Source: Ignavibacteriales bacterium
GTDB lineage: Bacteria > Bacteroidota > Ignavibacteria > Tepidaquicellales > Tepidaquicellaceae
Direction: 5' to 3'
DNA: 64,000 nucleotides
Assembly (NCBI GenBank): GCA_020635255.1
Contig: JACKAC010000002.1
Coordinates: forward strand, 248,001-312,000
Shown here: piece after piece, positions 42,927-52,373 of the stretch
Layout: each line of letters begins with the position of its first letter
How positions within the stretch are numbered: position 1 is the stretch's first letter
Notes under the pieces: generated by a model
Database searches by the model: none
Told to the model about the DNA's origin: nothing
Seen by the model: only the letters and a program-made list of their open reading frames with translations
Made by a program: the position numbers and the translations under genes

Positions 42927-45521
42927 ATGATTAAAAGATTACTTACTGCTTTACTTCTTATCGCCCCTTTGGTTGTCTCGGGATTTTTGGCGAATAAATT
43001 CACGCCGGGACCGGACATCAAAGAAGAAGAGGAGCATGAGGGAATGTCCGGAGCACTTCAGTCGCTCGAATTCTGGACCATTCAAAGGGCTTACCCAAAC
43101 AGCGATATTCCGGATGGTAAATATGAGGAAGCATTCGAGTATTCCAAAAATACCCTGAGGAAGGAAGCCGACAACTCCGGCACCTCATGGACACAACTGG
43201 GTCCCCATAATTTTGGCGGCAGGACGATCTCATTAGCACTCAATCCGGGCAACCCGAACACGATATACGCCGGTTCGGCAAGCGGAGGTTTATGGAGAAG
43301 TTATACAGGAGGTGTGGGCACAAGCGCATGGGAAAACATTCAAACAGGATTTTCTGTTCTAGGCGTGGGTTCGATAGCTATCAATCCTCTAGATACAAAT
43401 GAAATGTATATCGGAACAGGAGAGGTCTATGGCTACGGAATGTCGTTTGGCGGTATAAGCGTAAGAACGACACGAGGCAGTTACGGAATAGGTATTTTGA
43501 AAACAACAGACAACGGCGCTACATGGTGGAAAACGCTCGACTGGTCTCCAAATACAATGAGAGGGGTGGAGGTTGTGAGAATCAATCCGCTCAATCCCAA
43601 TACTGTCTGGGCAGGAACTTCAGAGGGTACTTACGTTACCTTCGATGCCGGAAATAACTGGGAGCAGGTCGATACTACAATAATGGTAACGGACCTTATA
43701 ATAAATCCAAATGATACGGGCACGGTATTGATAGCATGCGGTAATCTTGGCAGTACGGGGACAGGTTTTTACAGAACGACTAATTCCGGCGCCAACTGGA
43801 CTAAAATAACATCAGGACTCCCTGCATCATGGGGCGGAAAGGCAATATTCTCTATATACGGTTCTTCCCCGAACACAGTATTTGCAAGCATAGGAAACGG
43901 CGCGGCGACCGGGGCAGGTACATGGTTAGTTAAAAGCACTAACTTTGGTCTAACATGGTCAACCAGGACAACGAACGATTACGCAACATACCAGGGATGG
44001 TACTCGCATTTCGCAGTTGTGAACCAGTCCGATTCGAGCAAGGTACTTTGTGCCGGTGTAGACGTTTATAAATCAACGAACGGCGGATTTAATTTATCAC
44101 AAAAGTCATTCTGGTATCTGTGGGACCTCGGCAGAACTCCAATCGGAGGACCTGAGGGACCGCCGGATTATTCACATGCAGATCATCACTGTTTTGTAAC
44201 ACATCCGAGTGATCCGAACATAGTTTACCTGGGAAATGATGGTGGAATATTCAGGACGACGGATTTTGGAGAGACCTTTTCGGGTTTAAACGGAGGTTAC
44301 CAGACACAGCAGTTTTACAACGGATTTAATTCCTCAGAAACCGATTCTATGCTCTCGAACGGAGGCTTACAGGATAACGCGAGCGCAATATGGGACGGAC
44401 AACTTGCCTGGATAAGGGTTCTTGGCGGAGACGGAAACTGGGCGGCGATAAATTACAGGAACGCAGACACTCTATATGGCACAGCACAATATCTTAATCT
44501 ATTCAGGTCGGTGGACGGCGGAGCGAATTATGATAACATAGCACCACCTACAGGCGGAACAGGCGGATTTGTTTCTCCGTTCATGCTTGCTCACGGCAAC
44601 CCGCAATTGATATATACAGCTAATGTACGGATATATAAGTCGACCAATGGAGGAAATAGCTGGTCATCACCGAACGCAGGCGTTCAGCTGGACGGCAACA
44701 ATCCATCACTGGGAATGTCTGTGTCACCTTTGAATGATAATCTTGTTTATGTTTCATCATCGCCTGTAGTATCGAACGGGAAGATATTTAGAACTACAAA
44801 CGGAGGAACGACCTGGCAGAACGTAACCGGTACATTGCCGAACAGGTACATGATCGATATTGCGGCAGACCCGGTAGAGGAATCCGTTGTATATGTAACG
44901 GCATCGGGATTTGGTACAGACCATCTATATAAGTCGACGAATTACGGTGACACATGGGCGAGCGTGGACAATAATCTCCCCGACGTGCCGACTTCGTCGG
45001 TCGTGGTCGATCCGTTAAACAACCAGCATATATATCTCGGTAATGACATCGGTGTTTATGTAACTACAAACGGCGGTACTAACTGGCAGGAGTTTAAAGT
45101 GGGAATGCCGGACGCTTCGATAGTTATGGACCTGAGCATTTCAAAGCTGAACAGGAAACTGCGCGCGGCTACACACGGAAGCGGTGTCTGGGAAAGAGAC
45201 CTGCTCTCTCCGATGGTGGGCATTACGCCGATAAGTTCGGAACTGGATTATAATCTCGGTCAGAACTATCCGAATCCGTTTAACCCGGAGACAAAGATAA
45301 ACTACAGCATTAAGAAAGCAGGTAATGTACAGATAGTAATATATGATATACTCGGCAAGGAGGTTGCAACACTTGTGAATGATTTCCGTTCGCCGGGTAA
45401 CTATGAAGTGACATGGAGAGGTGTTACAAATTCAGGCGTGCCTGTCGCCTCAGGTGTATATTTTTACACGATCAGGTCAGGTGATTTTTACAAGGTCAGG
45501 AAGATGACTTTAGTAAGGTAA
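42927..45521 (+). CDS. Sortilin/VPS10-like Asp-box propeller protein with T9SS domain
   Basis: This 864-residue secreted protein has a signal/anchor (about 1-20). A WTQLGPHNFGGRTISLALNP segment opens a large propeller of many Asp-box repeats (KTTDNGATW, RTTNSGANW, KSTNFGLTW, RTTDFGETF, KSTNGGNSW, RTTNGGTTW, KSTNYGDTW, TTNGGTNW), like VPS10/xyloglucanase-type ten-blade domains. No catalytic residues can be assigned, so binding or hydrolysis of a polymer are both possible. The last 90 residues or so are a T9SS type A sorting domain (GQNYPNPFNPETKI, VYDILGKEVATLV in the form IYDILGKEV, ending RKMTLVR). It has its own upstream region and no operon partners. Confidence 0.86.
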   Translation: MIKRLLTALLLIAPLVVSGFLANKFTPGPDIKEEEEHEGMSGALQSLEFWTIQRAYPNSDIPDGKYEEAFEYSKNTLRKEADNSGTSWTQLGPHNFGGRTISLALNPGNPNTIYAGSASGGLWRSYTGGVGTSAWENIQTGFSVLGVGSIAINPLDTNEMYIGTGEVYGYGMSFGGISVRTTRGSYGIGILKTTDNGATWWKTLDWSPNTMRGVEVVRINPLNPNTVWAGTSEGTYVTFDAGNNWEQVDTTIMVTDLIINPNDTGTVLIACGNLGSTGTGFYRTTNSGANWTKITSGLPASWGGKAIFSIYGSSPNTVFASIGNGAATGAGTWLVKSTNFGLTWSTRTTNDYATYQGWYSHFAVVNQSDSSKVLCAGVDVYKSTNGGFNLSQKSFWYLWDLGRTPIGGPEGPPDYSHADHHCFVTHPSDPNIVYLGNDGGIFRTTDFGETFSGLNGGYQTQQFYNGFNSSETDSMLSNGGLQDNASAIWDGQLAWIRVLGGDGNWAAINYRNADTLYGTAQYLNLFRSVDGGANYDNIAPPTGGTGGFVSPFMLAHGNPQLIYTANVRIYKSTNGGNSWSSPNAGVQLDGNNPSLGMSVSPLNDNLVYVSSSPVVSNGKIFRTTNGGTTWQNVTGTLPNRYMIDIAADPVEESVVYVTASGFGTDHLYKSTNYGDTWASVDNNLPDVPTSSVVVDPLNNQHIYLGNDIGVYVTTNGGTNWQEFKVGMPDASIVMDLSISKLNRKLRAATHGSGVWERDLLSPMVGITPISSELDYNLGQNYPNPFNPETKINYSIKKAGNVQIVIYDILGKEVATLVNDFRSPGNYEVTWRGVTNSGVPVASGVYFYTIRSGDFYKVRKMTLVR

Positions 45522-45622
45522 ATGTCTTAACCTTGATTTATAGGATTTAAAGATGGCCATGATTAAAAAATAAACCATGATGAAAGGATTAAGGTGTACT
45601 CAATCATTTAATCTTTTGAGTT
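45522..45622. repeat. Repeat-like DNA ahead of the GxxExxY gene
   Basis: This 101-base gap contains CATGAT twice (within GGCCATGATT and ACCATGATG) and an imperfect inverted pair, ACCTTGATT near the left and GGATTAAGGT near the right, that could form a long G-U-containing stem. Similar AATC/ACC-type sequence (TAATCACGG) follows the gene near 46022. GxxExxY genes elsewhere often lie in such repeated DNA, from my recollection. Whether this is a multi-copy element here cannot be checked in one window. Confidence 0.35.
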
Positions 45623-46009
45623 ATGCTATACGAGGATATCACAAGTAAAATCATCAAATCCGCGATGACCGTTCATTCGGATCTGGGAAATGGGTTTCAG
45701 GAAGTTATATACCAGCGGGCATTAGAAATCGAAATGGGTTATGAAGGCCTTAATTTTGTGAGAGAATTGGAAATGCCGGTATTCTACAGAGAGATGCAGA
45801 TTGGTACTCGCCGAGTGGATTTTTTTGTGGAAGACAAAATTATGGTTGAATTAAAAGCAGTTATTGAGCTTCAAGATGTTCATCTTGCTCAGGCAATGAA
45901 TTATCTTGAAGCTTATAAAATGGAAATCGGACTTCTTATTAATTTTGGTGCAAGAAGTCTCGAATTTAAAAGAGTGCACAATAACAAATTACTGTCCAAA
46001 TCGAGGTAA
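45623..46009 (+). CDS. GxxExxY family protein (PD-(D/E)XK nuclease-like)
   Basis: This 128-residue protein has the defining motif GFQEVIY (residues 24-30). The likely nuclease core follows: RRVDFFVEDKIMVELKAV, where Asp and ELK fit the PD-(D/E)XK pattern of the PDDEXK_3 group, then a helix with QAMNYLEAYKMEIGLLINFG. No member has a well-established function to my knowledge. The gene stands alone in repeat-like DNA between two unrelated operons, which suggests spread by transfer. Confidence 0.85.
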   Translation: MLYEDITSKIIKSAMTVHSDLGNGFQEVIYQRALEIEMGYEGLNFVRELEMPVFYREMQIGTRRVDFFVEDKIMVELKAVIELQDVHLAQAMNYLEAYKMEIGLLINFGARSLEFKRVHNNKLLSKSR

Positions 46010-46098
46010 TCTACTAATCAATTAATCACGGTTTGGACATTTCTAATCTCCTTACATTTCTCTACGCAAAACCTTATTTTCCATTAAAATCAATAAAT

Positions 46099-47853
46099 TT
46101 GGCAGAAGAAGTAATATATAAGGGCATTGCCGCATCTCCCGGTATTTCGATAAGCAAGGCGTACCACTATGCAAAAAACCAGATCGTGATAGATGATGCT
46201 CAGCTGGACGAAGAAGAAATTGCTCAAGAGCTAGAAGATTTCGACGAATCCATACGCATATCGCTTAAGGAACTGAACAAGATATATGAATTATCGAGGG
46301 AGAGGATCGGGGATGAGACCAGCCGGATATTCGATGCACAGATGGAGATACTCAATGATGACTTCTTTATCAACATGGTGAAGGAAAAGATAAAGGAAGG
46401 AAGACGGACGGCGGGATATATATTCAGCAAGGAGATAGGGAAGTTAACGAATGCACTGTCGAATTCGGATGATGACTATATGCGCGACCGTGTCACAGAT
46501 ATAAATGACGTACGCAACCGAGTTATTCGCAACATGAAGCGCGGTAAGCTCGTTTCGAAGGTTGAAGAGAACTCTATAATAGTGGCGCATGAGCTTACAC
46601 CGGCAGATACGATACTTTTCAGCAGAAGAAAGGTGCAGGGGTATGTGACGGACATTGGCGGGGTGACAGGACACGCGGCTCTTATTGCGAGGGCGCTAAG
46701 GGTGCCGGCGGTTGTTGGAACGAAGGTGGCTTCGTATAGAGTGCTGACGGGTGAGCTGGTCATCGTCGACGGGTTCAGCGGTTTGTTCATTACCGGACCG
46801 ACTGATGAGACAATAGAGAAGTATAAAGCCAAGCTTGAGGAGATAAAGGAGTACGAGAAGAAGCTGTATGAGGTGTTTGATTTTCCGTGTGAGACGAAGG
46901 ATAAGAAACACATAGAGCTTTCCGCGAATATAGAATTCGATGAAGAAATAGATTTCGTTACGAAGTTCGGGCATTGCAGTATCGGGCTGTACAGGACGGA
47001 GCATTTATTTTTGGAGGCGGGAGATTTTCCTTCGGAGAAATACCAGATAGAAGAATACTCTCATATAGCTAACGTAACGTATCCAAACACGGTAACAATC
47101 AGAACGTATGACATCGGCGGAGATAAACTTCTCCCCAGCTCGCAAAAGGAAGCGAATCCATTCCTAGGGTGGCGGGGTATACGCATATGTTTAGACCGGG
47201 TGGTGGTGTTTAAGGAGCAGCTGCGGGCGATGCTGATCGCGTCACGGCAGAGGAATCTCAAGATAATGTTTCCGATGATATCGTCGCTGGACGAGGTGAG
47301 GCGCGCGAAGGAGATATTAGAGGAAGTTAAAGCGGAGCTCGATGGGCAGGGAGTGGCATATGATAAGAACATCCCGGTCGGGATAATGGTAGAGGTGCCG
47401 TCGACGTATTTTATTGCGGAGGAGCTGGCAAAGGAAGTGGATTTTTTCAGTATAGGGACGAACGATCTCATACAGTATCTACTCGCAGTGGACAGGGGAA
47501 ATGAGCTTATAGCGGACATGTTCCAGCAGTTCCATCCGGCAGTGGTAAGGACGATAAAGAAGATAATAGACACGGGACACAGGAACGAGATACCTGTGAG
47601 CATATGCGGGGAAATGGCATCGAATCCAATAGCAGCTGTACTGCTGATAGGTCTTGGCGCGGATGAGCTGAGCGTGGTGCCGTCGGTATTCCCGGAAATT
47701 AAGAGTATAATCCGCTGTCTAACATACGATGACGTAAAAGATCTCGCCGGTGAAATACTGAAATACAATACAGAAAAGGAAGTCAGGGATAAGATAACAG
47801 CGTTTTACGAGGAGAATGTGGGAGTGAGATTTGCGCGACCGTCATCGGAATAA
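46099..47853 (+). CDS. ptsI: Phosphoenolpyruvate-protein phosphotransferase (PTS enzyme I)
   Basis: No ATG is available. TTG at 46099 gives 584 residues beginning AEEVIYKGIAASPG, where enzyme I proteins normally begin, and places the active-site His at 192 (189 in E. coli). An in-frame TTG at 46033 would add 22 unlike residues. The protein transfers phosphate from PEP to HPr. The N-terminal domain includes the HPr-binding helices, the phosphohistidine loop is GGVTGHAALIAR (usually GGRTSH), and the PEP barrel has GIRICLDRVVVFKEQLRAML, EVPSTYFIAEELA, GTNDLIQYLLAVDRGN and Cys in SICGEMA. No HPr or EII gene is near, so a regulatory or partial PTS is likely. Confidence 0.9.
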   Translation: MAEEVIYKGIAASPGISISKAYHYAKNQIVIDDAQLDEEEIAQELEDFDESIRISLKELNKIYELSRERIGDETSRIFDAQMEILNDDFFINMVKEKIKEGRRTAGYIFSKEIGKLTNALSNSDDDYMRDRVTDINDVRNRVIRNMKRGKLVSKVEENSIIVAHELTPADTILFSRRKVQGYVTDIGGVTGHAALIARALRVPAVVGTKVASYRVLTGELVIVDGFSGLFITGPTDETIEKYKAKLEEIKEYEKKLYEVFDFPCETKDKKHIELSANIEFDEEIDFVTKFGHCSIGLYRTEHLFLEAGDFPSEKYQIEEYSHIANVTYPNTVTIRTYDIGGDKLLPSSQKEANPFLGWRGIRICLDRVVVFKEQLRAMLIASRQRNLKIMFPMISSLDEVRRAKEILEEVKAELDGQGVAYDKNIPVGIMVEVPSTYFIAEELAKEVDFFSIGTNDLIQYLLAVDRGNELIADMFQQFHPAVVRTIKKIIDTGHRNEIPVSICGEMASNPIAAVLLIGLGADELSVVPSVFPEIKSIIRCLTYDDVKDLAGEILKYNTEKEVRDKITAFYEENVGVRFARPSSE

Positions 47854-47883
47854 CCCGCCTAATACCTTTAATCTCATTTATTT

Positions 47884-48975
47884 ATGGAGTATTTTAGAGT
47901 TTACAAAACTGCACCCGGAATGGACATAGATAAAATACGCGCGTACGATAAATCGAACATGTTCGATGTGCTGAAGGACTTCCCTCAACAGGTGGAGGAA
48001 GCAGTCAGCATAGCAACCGCATTCGAGTTTAAGCATCTGAATACGGAAGGAATACAGAACGTAGTAGTGAACGGGCTGGGCGGTTCGGCTATTGGCGGTG
48101 ATTTTGTGAGAAGCTATGCGGCATACGATATGAAAGTCCCGATGGTTGTGAACAGGAATTATAATCTACCGGGATTCGCCGATGAGAATACGCTAGCGGT
48201 CATATCAAGTTACTCCGGAAACACGGAAGAGACATTGAGCGCTTTCAAAGAAGCGCGTGAGAGGAATTGCAGGATATTATGCATAACATCGGGAGGTGAA
48301 GTAGAAAGGATTGCAAACGACAACAACATCGACGTGCTAAAGATACCAGGCGGACTTCAACCGAGGTGCGCGCTGGGATATTCATTCTTTTCGCTTTTGA
48401 TCGCACTAATGAAATTAGGACTAATACCGGATAAATCTTCAGAGATAACAGCAACGATAAAGCATTTACAGAATCTTTCACACAGCTATTCGTATTTTTC
48501 ATCGGAACATAATCACCCGATAATGATAGCGGAGGAAGTAAAGAGTCACCTTCCCGTTATTTATTCATCATCGGACGTGCTGGATGCCGTAAACCTGAGA
48601 TGGCAGGGACAGATATCGGAGAACGCAGAGGTGCTTGCGTACGGAAATTTCGTTCCTGAGATGAACCACAATGAGCTGGTGGGATGGAATCTGAATGAAG
48701 AGATTCTAAGCCGTATCGTTGTTATATTGCTCTGCGACAGGGATGACAATGATAGGGTAAAGCTGAGAATGAAGATCACAACCGACATATATAAAGAGAA
48801 ATGCAGCTCGATAATCGCCGTAGAGTCCGATGCGGAAACGAAACTGGAGAGAATATTCGAGCTGACATACCTGGGAGACTGGATGAGCTTTTACCTGGCT
48901 ATACTGAACGGAGTAGATCCAACGCCCGTGGAAGCAATAAATTACCTCAAAAACAAGCTTTCCGAGGCAAAATAA
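47884..48975 (+). CDS. Bifunctional phosphoglucose/phosphomannose isomerase
   Basis: This 363-residue protein of the SIS fold interconverts glucose-6-phosphate or mannose-6-phosphate with fructose-6-phosphate. The first SIS domain begins VVVNGLGGSAIGGDFVRSY (near residue 60) and has SSYSGNTEETLSAF for phosphate binding. PGGLQPRCALGYSFF follows. The second half carries the PGI/PMI C-terminal domain with the catalytic region NFVPEMNHNELVGW (Glu and His, near 258) and VDPTPVEAINYLKNKL at the end. It follows ptsI by 30 bases, consistent with a small sugar-phosphate operon, and could feed mannose or glucose precursors to the glycan genes. Confidence 0.92.
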   Translation: MEYFRVYKTAPGMDIDKIRAYDKSNMFDVLKDFPQQVEEAVSIATAFEFKHLNTEGIQNVVVNGLGGSAIGGDFVRSYAAYDMKVPMVVNRNYNLPGFADENTLAVISSYSGNTEETLSAFKEARERNCRILCITSGGEVERIANDNNIDVLKIPGGLQPRCALGYSFFSLLIALMKLGLIPDKSSEITATIKHLQNLSHSYSYFSSEHNHPIMIAEEVKSHLPVIYSSSDVLDAVNLRWQGQISENAEVLAYGNFVPEMNHNELVGWNLNEEILSRIVVILLCDRDDNDRVKLRMKITTDIYKEKCSSIIAVESDAETKLERIFELTYLGDWMSFYLAILNGVDPTPVEAINYLKNKLSEAK

Positions 48976-49052
48976 GGTATATTTGCATTATTGTTTGTAT
49001 TTCATTTTTTAAAAATTTTTTGAAAATTAAGGCTTCATAAAATAATATCTTA

Positions 49053-50084
49053 ATGCCCGAAAATCTCGTCAACTTTCTAATACTTCTCGCGAAAATAGCC
49101 GTAGTTCATGGTGTCCTTTTAGGAGGTGTCGCCTACACAGTTTACATGGAAAGGCGCGTATCCGGATTCATTCAAAACAGATACGGTCCGAACAGGGTAG
49201 GACCGGAAGGACTTCTCCAACCTCTTGTTGACGTGATAAAGCTTTTATTAAAAGAAGATATAGTACCGACGAACGCTAACAGATTCATCCACGCGCTCGC
49301 GCCGGGAATTTCAATTGTTGTTTCATTGTCGACCATTGCGGTTATCCCGTTCGGAGACACGATAGATCTTTTCGGAAAGACGATCAAACTCCAGATAGCA
49401 GATGTAAACATCGGGATATTATACATACTCGCAATGCTTTCGTTAGGAGTTTATGGTATTACACTCAGCGGATGGTCCTCAAACAGTAAGTACTCACTTC
49501 TCGGGGGACTAAGGTCATCAGCACAGATGATCAGTTACGAGCTGTCGATGGGTCTTGCAGTGCTTGGTATAATAATTATCAATGGAACACTCGAACTCGA
49601 TACAATAGTACAAAACCAGTACGGCTGGAAATGGAACATAATATTACAGCCGGTTGGATTTATAATATTCCTTGTTGCGGCTTTTGCCGAGACTAACAGA
49701 GCTCCATTCGATCTGCCTGAAGCGGAGCAGGAGCTTGTCGGCGGTTACCACACGGAATATTCCAGCATGAAGTTCGCAATGTTCTTTCTCGCGGAGTACG
49801 CGGCAGTTATAGTTTCATCCGCATTGATATCAACACTATATCTCGGCGGATGGCAATTTCCATATCTGCAGGATTTCGGATTGCCGGCGCTGGTTGTCAG
49901 CCTTTTACAGGTGCTGACATTCTGCGTGAAAGTTGTCGCACTGGTATTTTTCTTTGTATGGGTAAGGTGGTCAATACCGCGATTCAGATATGACCAGCTT
50001 ATGGACCTGGGTTGGAAGGTAATGCTTCCACTAGCATTATTGAACTTACTTGTAACTTCGGTAGTTATACTATTATTAAAATAA
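49053..50084 (+). CDS. nuoH: NADH-quinone oxidoreductase subunit H
   Basis: This 343-residue integral membrane subunit of complex I links the peripheral arm to the proton-pumping membrane arm and lines the quinone tunnel. Eight or so membrane helices are visible with the conserved loops ERRVSGFIQNRYGPNRVGPEGLLQPL... (near residue 32) and FAETNRAPFDLPEAEQELVGGY (near 213). The C-terminus WVRWSIPRFRYDQLM is also conserved. All charged quinone-site residues I can check by eye are present. The gene is not accompanied by other nuo genes. It sits between an isomerase and a TlpA gene, so the complex I genes of this genome are scattered. Confidence 0.95.
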   Translation: MPENLVNFLILLAKIAVVHGVLLGGVAYTVYMERRVSGFIQNRYGPNRVGPEGLLQPLVDVIKLLLKEDIVPTNANRFIHALAPGISIVVSLSTIAVIPFGDTIDLFGKTIKLQIADVNIGILYILAMLSLGVYGITLSGWSSNSKYSLLGGLRSSAQMISYELSMGLAVLGIIIINGTLELDTIVQNQYGWKWNIILQPVGFIIFLVAAFAETNRAPFDLPEAEQELVGGYHTEYSSMKFAMFFLAEYAAVIVSSALISTLYLGGWQFPYLQDFGLPALVVSLLQVLTFCVKVVALVFFFVWVRWSIPRFRYDQLMDLGWKVMLPLALLNLLVTSVVILLLK

Positions 50085-50117
50085 GCAGTAAAGAACATTA
50101 ACTAAACCCGATATAAG

Positions 50118-50630
50118 ATGAAAAAGTTAGCTTTTTTAGCAATTATCCTCAGTTTCTTCTTCGTAAACAGCGCAAAATCTCAGTCATATTATAATTTTAC
50201 ACTTCAGGATCTTGACGGAAATGATGTATCGCTGGATGAACTTGTTGCAAAAGGACCGGTATTTTTGAGTTTCTGGGCAACATGGTGCAGTCCGTGTAAA
50301 GAGGAAATGAAATATCTACAGGACATATACAATAAGTATAAAGACAAAGGATTTACTTACCTTGCAGTAAATACAGATTCACAAAAATCGCTATCGAAGG
50401 TCAAGACATATATTTCATCAAAGGGATACACATTCCCTGTAGTGCTCGATACGGATGAAAAGATCTTTGAGGCATACCTGGGCGAAGGCTTACCGTATTC
50501 ACTCCTTATAGGAACGGATAAAAAGATCTCTTCAAAGCACGTCGGATTTTTGCCCGGCGACGAGGAAAAGATAGAGAAAGAGGTCGTAGAGCTCCTGCCA
50601 TCCGGTAATTCAGAATCAATGGATAAATAA
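50118..50630 (+). CDS. TlpA-like thiol-disulfide oxidoreductase
   Basis: This 170-residue protein has a signal peptide (about 1-21, ending AKSQ) and a thioredoxin fold of the TlpA/ResA group. The active site is WATWCSPCK with Cys57 and Cys60, and the cis-proline region is LPYSLLIG near residue 137. It should reduce or oxidise disulfides of exported proteins, for example apocytochromes or the Cys-containing Omp28-like protein downstream. A terminator follows at 50640-50670, but the next two genes lie close behind and are functionally akin. Confidence 0.9.
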   Translation: MKKLAFLAIILSFFFVNSAKSQSYYNFTLQDLDGNDVSLDELVAKGPVFLSFWATWCSPCKEEMKYLQDIYNKYKDKGFTYLAVNTDSQKSLSKVKTYISSKGYTFPVVLDTDEKIFEAYLGEGLPYSLLIGTDKKISSKHVGFLPGDEEKIEKEVVELLPSGNSESMDK

Positions 50631-50639
50631 ACCTTTTAG

Positions 50640-50670
50640 GGTTCGCTCTTTTAAGGAGGGCGAACCTTTT
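50640..50670 (+). terminator. Hairpin and T tract after the TlpA gene
   Basis: GGTTCGCTC (50640-50648) pairs with GGGCGAACC (50658-50666), a 9-base stem with one G-U, followed by TTTT and more AT-rich bases. It lies 19 bases ahead of the next start codon, so it is either a terminator or a partial one inside the envelope cluster. Confidence 0.75.
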
Positions 50671-50688
50671 ATATTTTAAAGAGGGTAA

Positions 50689-52353
50689 ATGAAAAAAACA
50701 TTACTAACTTCACTCGTTATTATTTTCTTTTCACTGTGCAACTCCTCATATTCCCAGATAAATCTGAACGTCGACGCTTCTCTTAAAAATCTTTTGAGAT
50801 ATGGTAGCGGGTCAGAATACCAGGGTTCTCAGAAAGTAAGAAAGGAATACTTCGAAAATCTGGCAGACGCGAGGATCAATATAAACGATTTTGTTTTCGG
50901 TGCGAGGCTGGAAGTAAGCGACCCGATCGAATACGGTCTCGACTTTAAAGGCATCCGTAAGAGATTCGTTGAATACAATAACAGGGATTTCGGTGTTTCG
51001 CTGAGAGCGGGAGACTTCTGGGATATATTTTCTAGAGGTATGACGCTGAATGTATTCGAGGACAGAGCTCTAGGTTATGATACGGGAATAGACGGTGTAA
51101 GGGTGACCTATGAGAACAAGTTTGGGGAAAAGAAGAACCCTGTGAGATTCCGCGGGCAGATCATCGGCGGAGACCTCACATACAGCGATTATCTTAATCC
51201 GGACAGGATAGAGGATTATAAGATAAGGAATGTGAACTTCGACATTTCGCCTCTAAAAATGATTACAATTGGCGGAAGCTATATATATTCAGAGGGAAGA
51301 CTGCCGACGGGAACAGATACAACCGACATACAGGCATACCTGCCGGAACTGAATTTCGATTTCAACATTCCGGATTTTCAATTTTATACATCGTACGCAA
51401 GGAAGCACGTTAACACAACCCCAAATGCAATTTACCCTCAGGAAATATCTGCAGAAGGTGACGGGCTTTATTCATCTATTTCATACACAAGAGGCAACGT
51501 CGGCATAACAGCAGAATATAAGAATTACAGGTTCGACGTGACCAACCCGGACAACCAAAGCCCGGACAGACCGACTAAGATGCTGCCGTTCCAGAATCCT
51601 CCAACCGCTCAGAGGGAGCATACCTCCACGCTGGTTTCAAGAAATCCTCACGTAACGAACTTTAATGATGAGGTCGGCGGACAACTAGATATACTTTACG
51701 CAGCAAATGATAAGCTTACATTTATTTTCAACGGAAGCATTGCATCACGTCACTATATGTATAACAATGTCGATACTTCCGGAACGACAGTTTACGTGAG
51801 AGTGGACAGAGACTTCGATTATATTCCCGATCTCGATGCATCGTTTTCACCATTCTGGGAAGTATATGCAGAGGGTGAGTATTACGCATCAGATAAGCTT
51901 TACCTGAAGCTGGCATACGCAAGGCAGAGCGAGACGACATATAATCAGCAGAATCCTTTAAGCAGTGAAACGATCCAGGCTACGACGATTCCGAGTGAGA
52001 TAAGATATTCTTTTAATAATAAGTACACGCTTAAATTAATTGTAGAACAGCAATGGGTAAATAATTCGATAAGGATCGATCAAAAAGGGTATATGAATCA
52101 ATTTGTATCATTGAACCTAACGAGGTCGCCGGAATTTAGTATCGCCTTAAATGCTGAATTTACAAATGATGAAGAGGAGCCGACAGATACACAGTCATGG
52201 CTTCTTGCAGAGGCATTATATAAGCTGAACCAATCAAACATAATTACTGTTTCTTATGGAAAGGAAAGAGGCGGACTCAGATGTACCAACGGGATCTGCC
52301 GATTCGTAAATCCGTTTGAAGGATTCAGGCTCGCAATTCAATCACAGTTTTAA
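50689..52353 (+). CDS. Outer-membrane barrel protein, DUF6029-like
   Basis: This 554-residue protein has a signal peptide (about 1-23, ending SYSQ) and then continuous beta-barrel-like strands ending in GFRLAIQSQF with the terminal Phe of outer-membrane proteins. The segment VSLRAGDFWDIFSRGMTLNVFEDRALGYDTGIDGVRV matches, as I recall, the DUF6029 proteins that accompany Omp28 and TlpA genes in Bacteroidota (only parts of the motif are quoted: DFWDIFSRGMTLN, FEDRALGYD). The function is unknown. It is tightly followed (20 bases) by the Omp28-related gene, so the two products probably work together at the outer membrane. Confidence 0.78.
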   Translation: MKKTLLTSLVIIFFSLCNSSYSQINLNVDASLKNLLRYGSGSEYQGSQKVRKEYFENLADARININDFVFGARLEVSDPIEYGLDFKGIRKRFVEYNNRDFGVSLRAGDFWDIFSRGMTLNVFEDRALGYDTGIDGVRVTYENKFGEKKNPVRFRGQIIGGDLTYSDYLNPDRIEDYKIRNVNFDISPLKMITIGGSYIYSEGRLPTGTDTTDIQAYLPELNFDFNIPDFQFYTSYARKHVNTTPNAIYPQEISAEGDGLYSSISYTRGNVGITAEYKNYRFDVTNPDNQSPDRPTKMLPFQNPPTAQREHTSTLVSRNPHVTNFNDEVGGQLDILYAANDKLTFIFNGSIASRHYMYNNVDTSGTTVYVRVDRDFDYIPDLDASFSPFWEVYAEGEYYASDKLYLKLAYARQSETTYNQQNPLSSETIQATTIPSEIRYSFNNKYTLKLIVEQQWVNNSIRIDQKGYMNQFVSLNLTRSPEFSIALNAEFTNDEEEPTDTQSWLLAEALYKLNQSNIITVSYGKERGGLRCTNGICRFVNPFEGFRLAIQSQF

Positions 52354-52373
52354 AATTTTATAGGATCATTATT

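Noticed and set aside
46033..46098. Longer N-terminus of enzyme I from a TTG at 46033
   Set aside because: The added residues are unlike the family, have no ribosome site, and shift the active His to 214, away from the usual position near 189.
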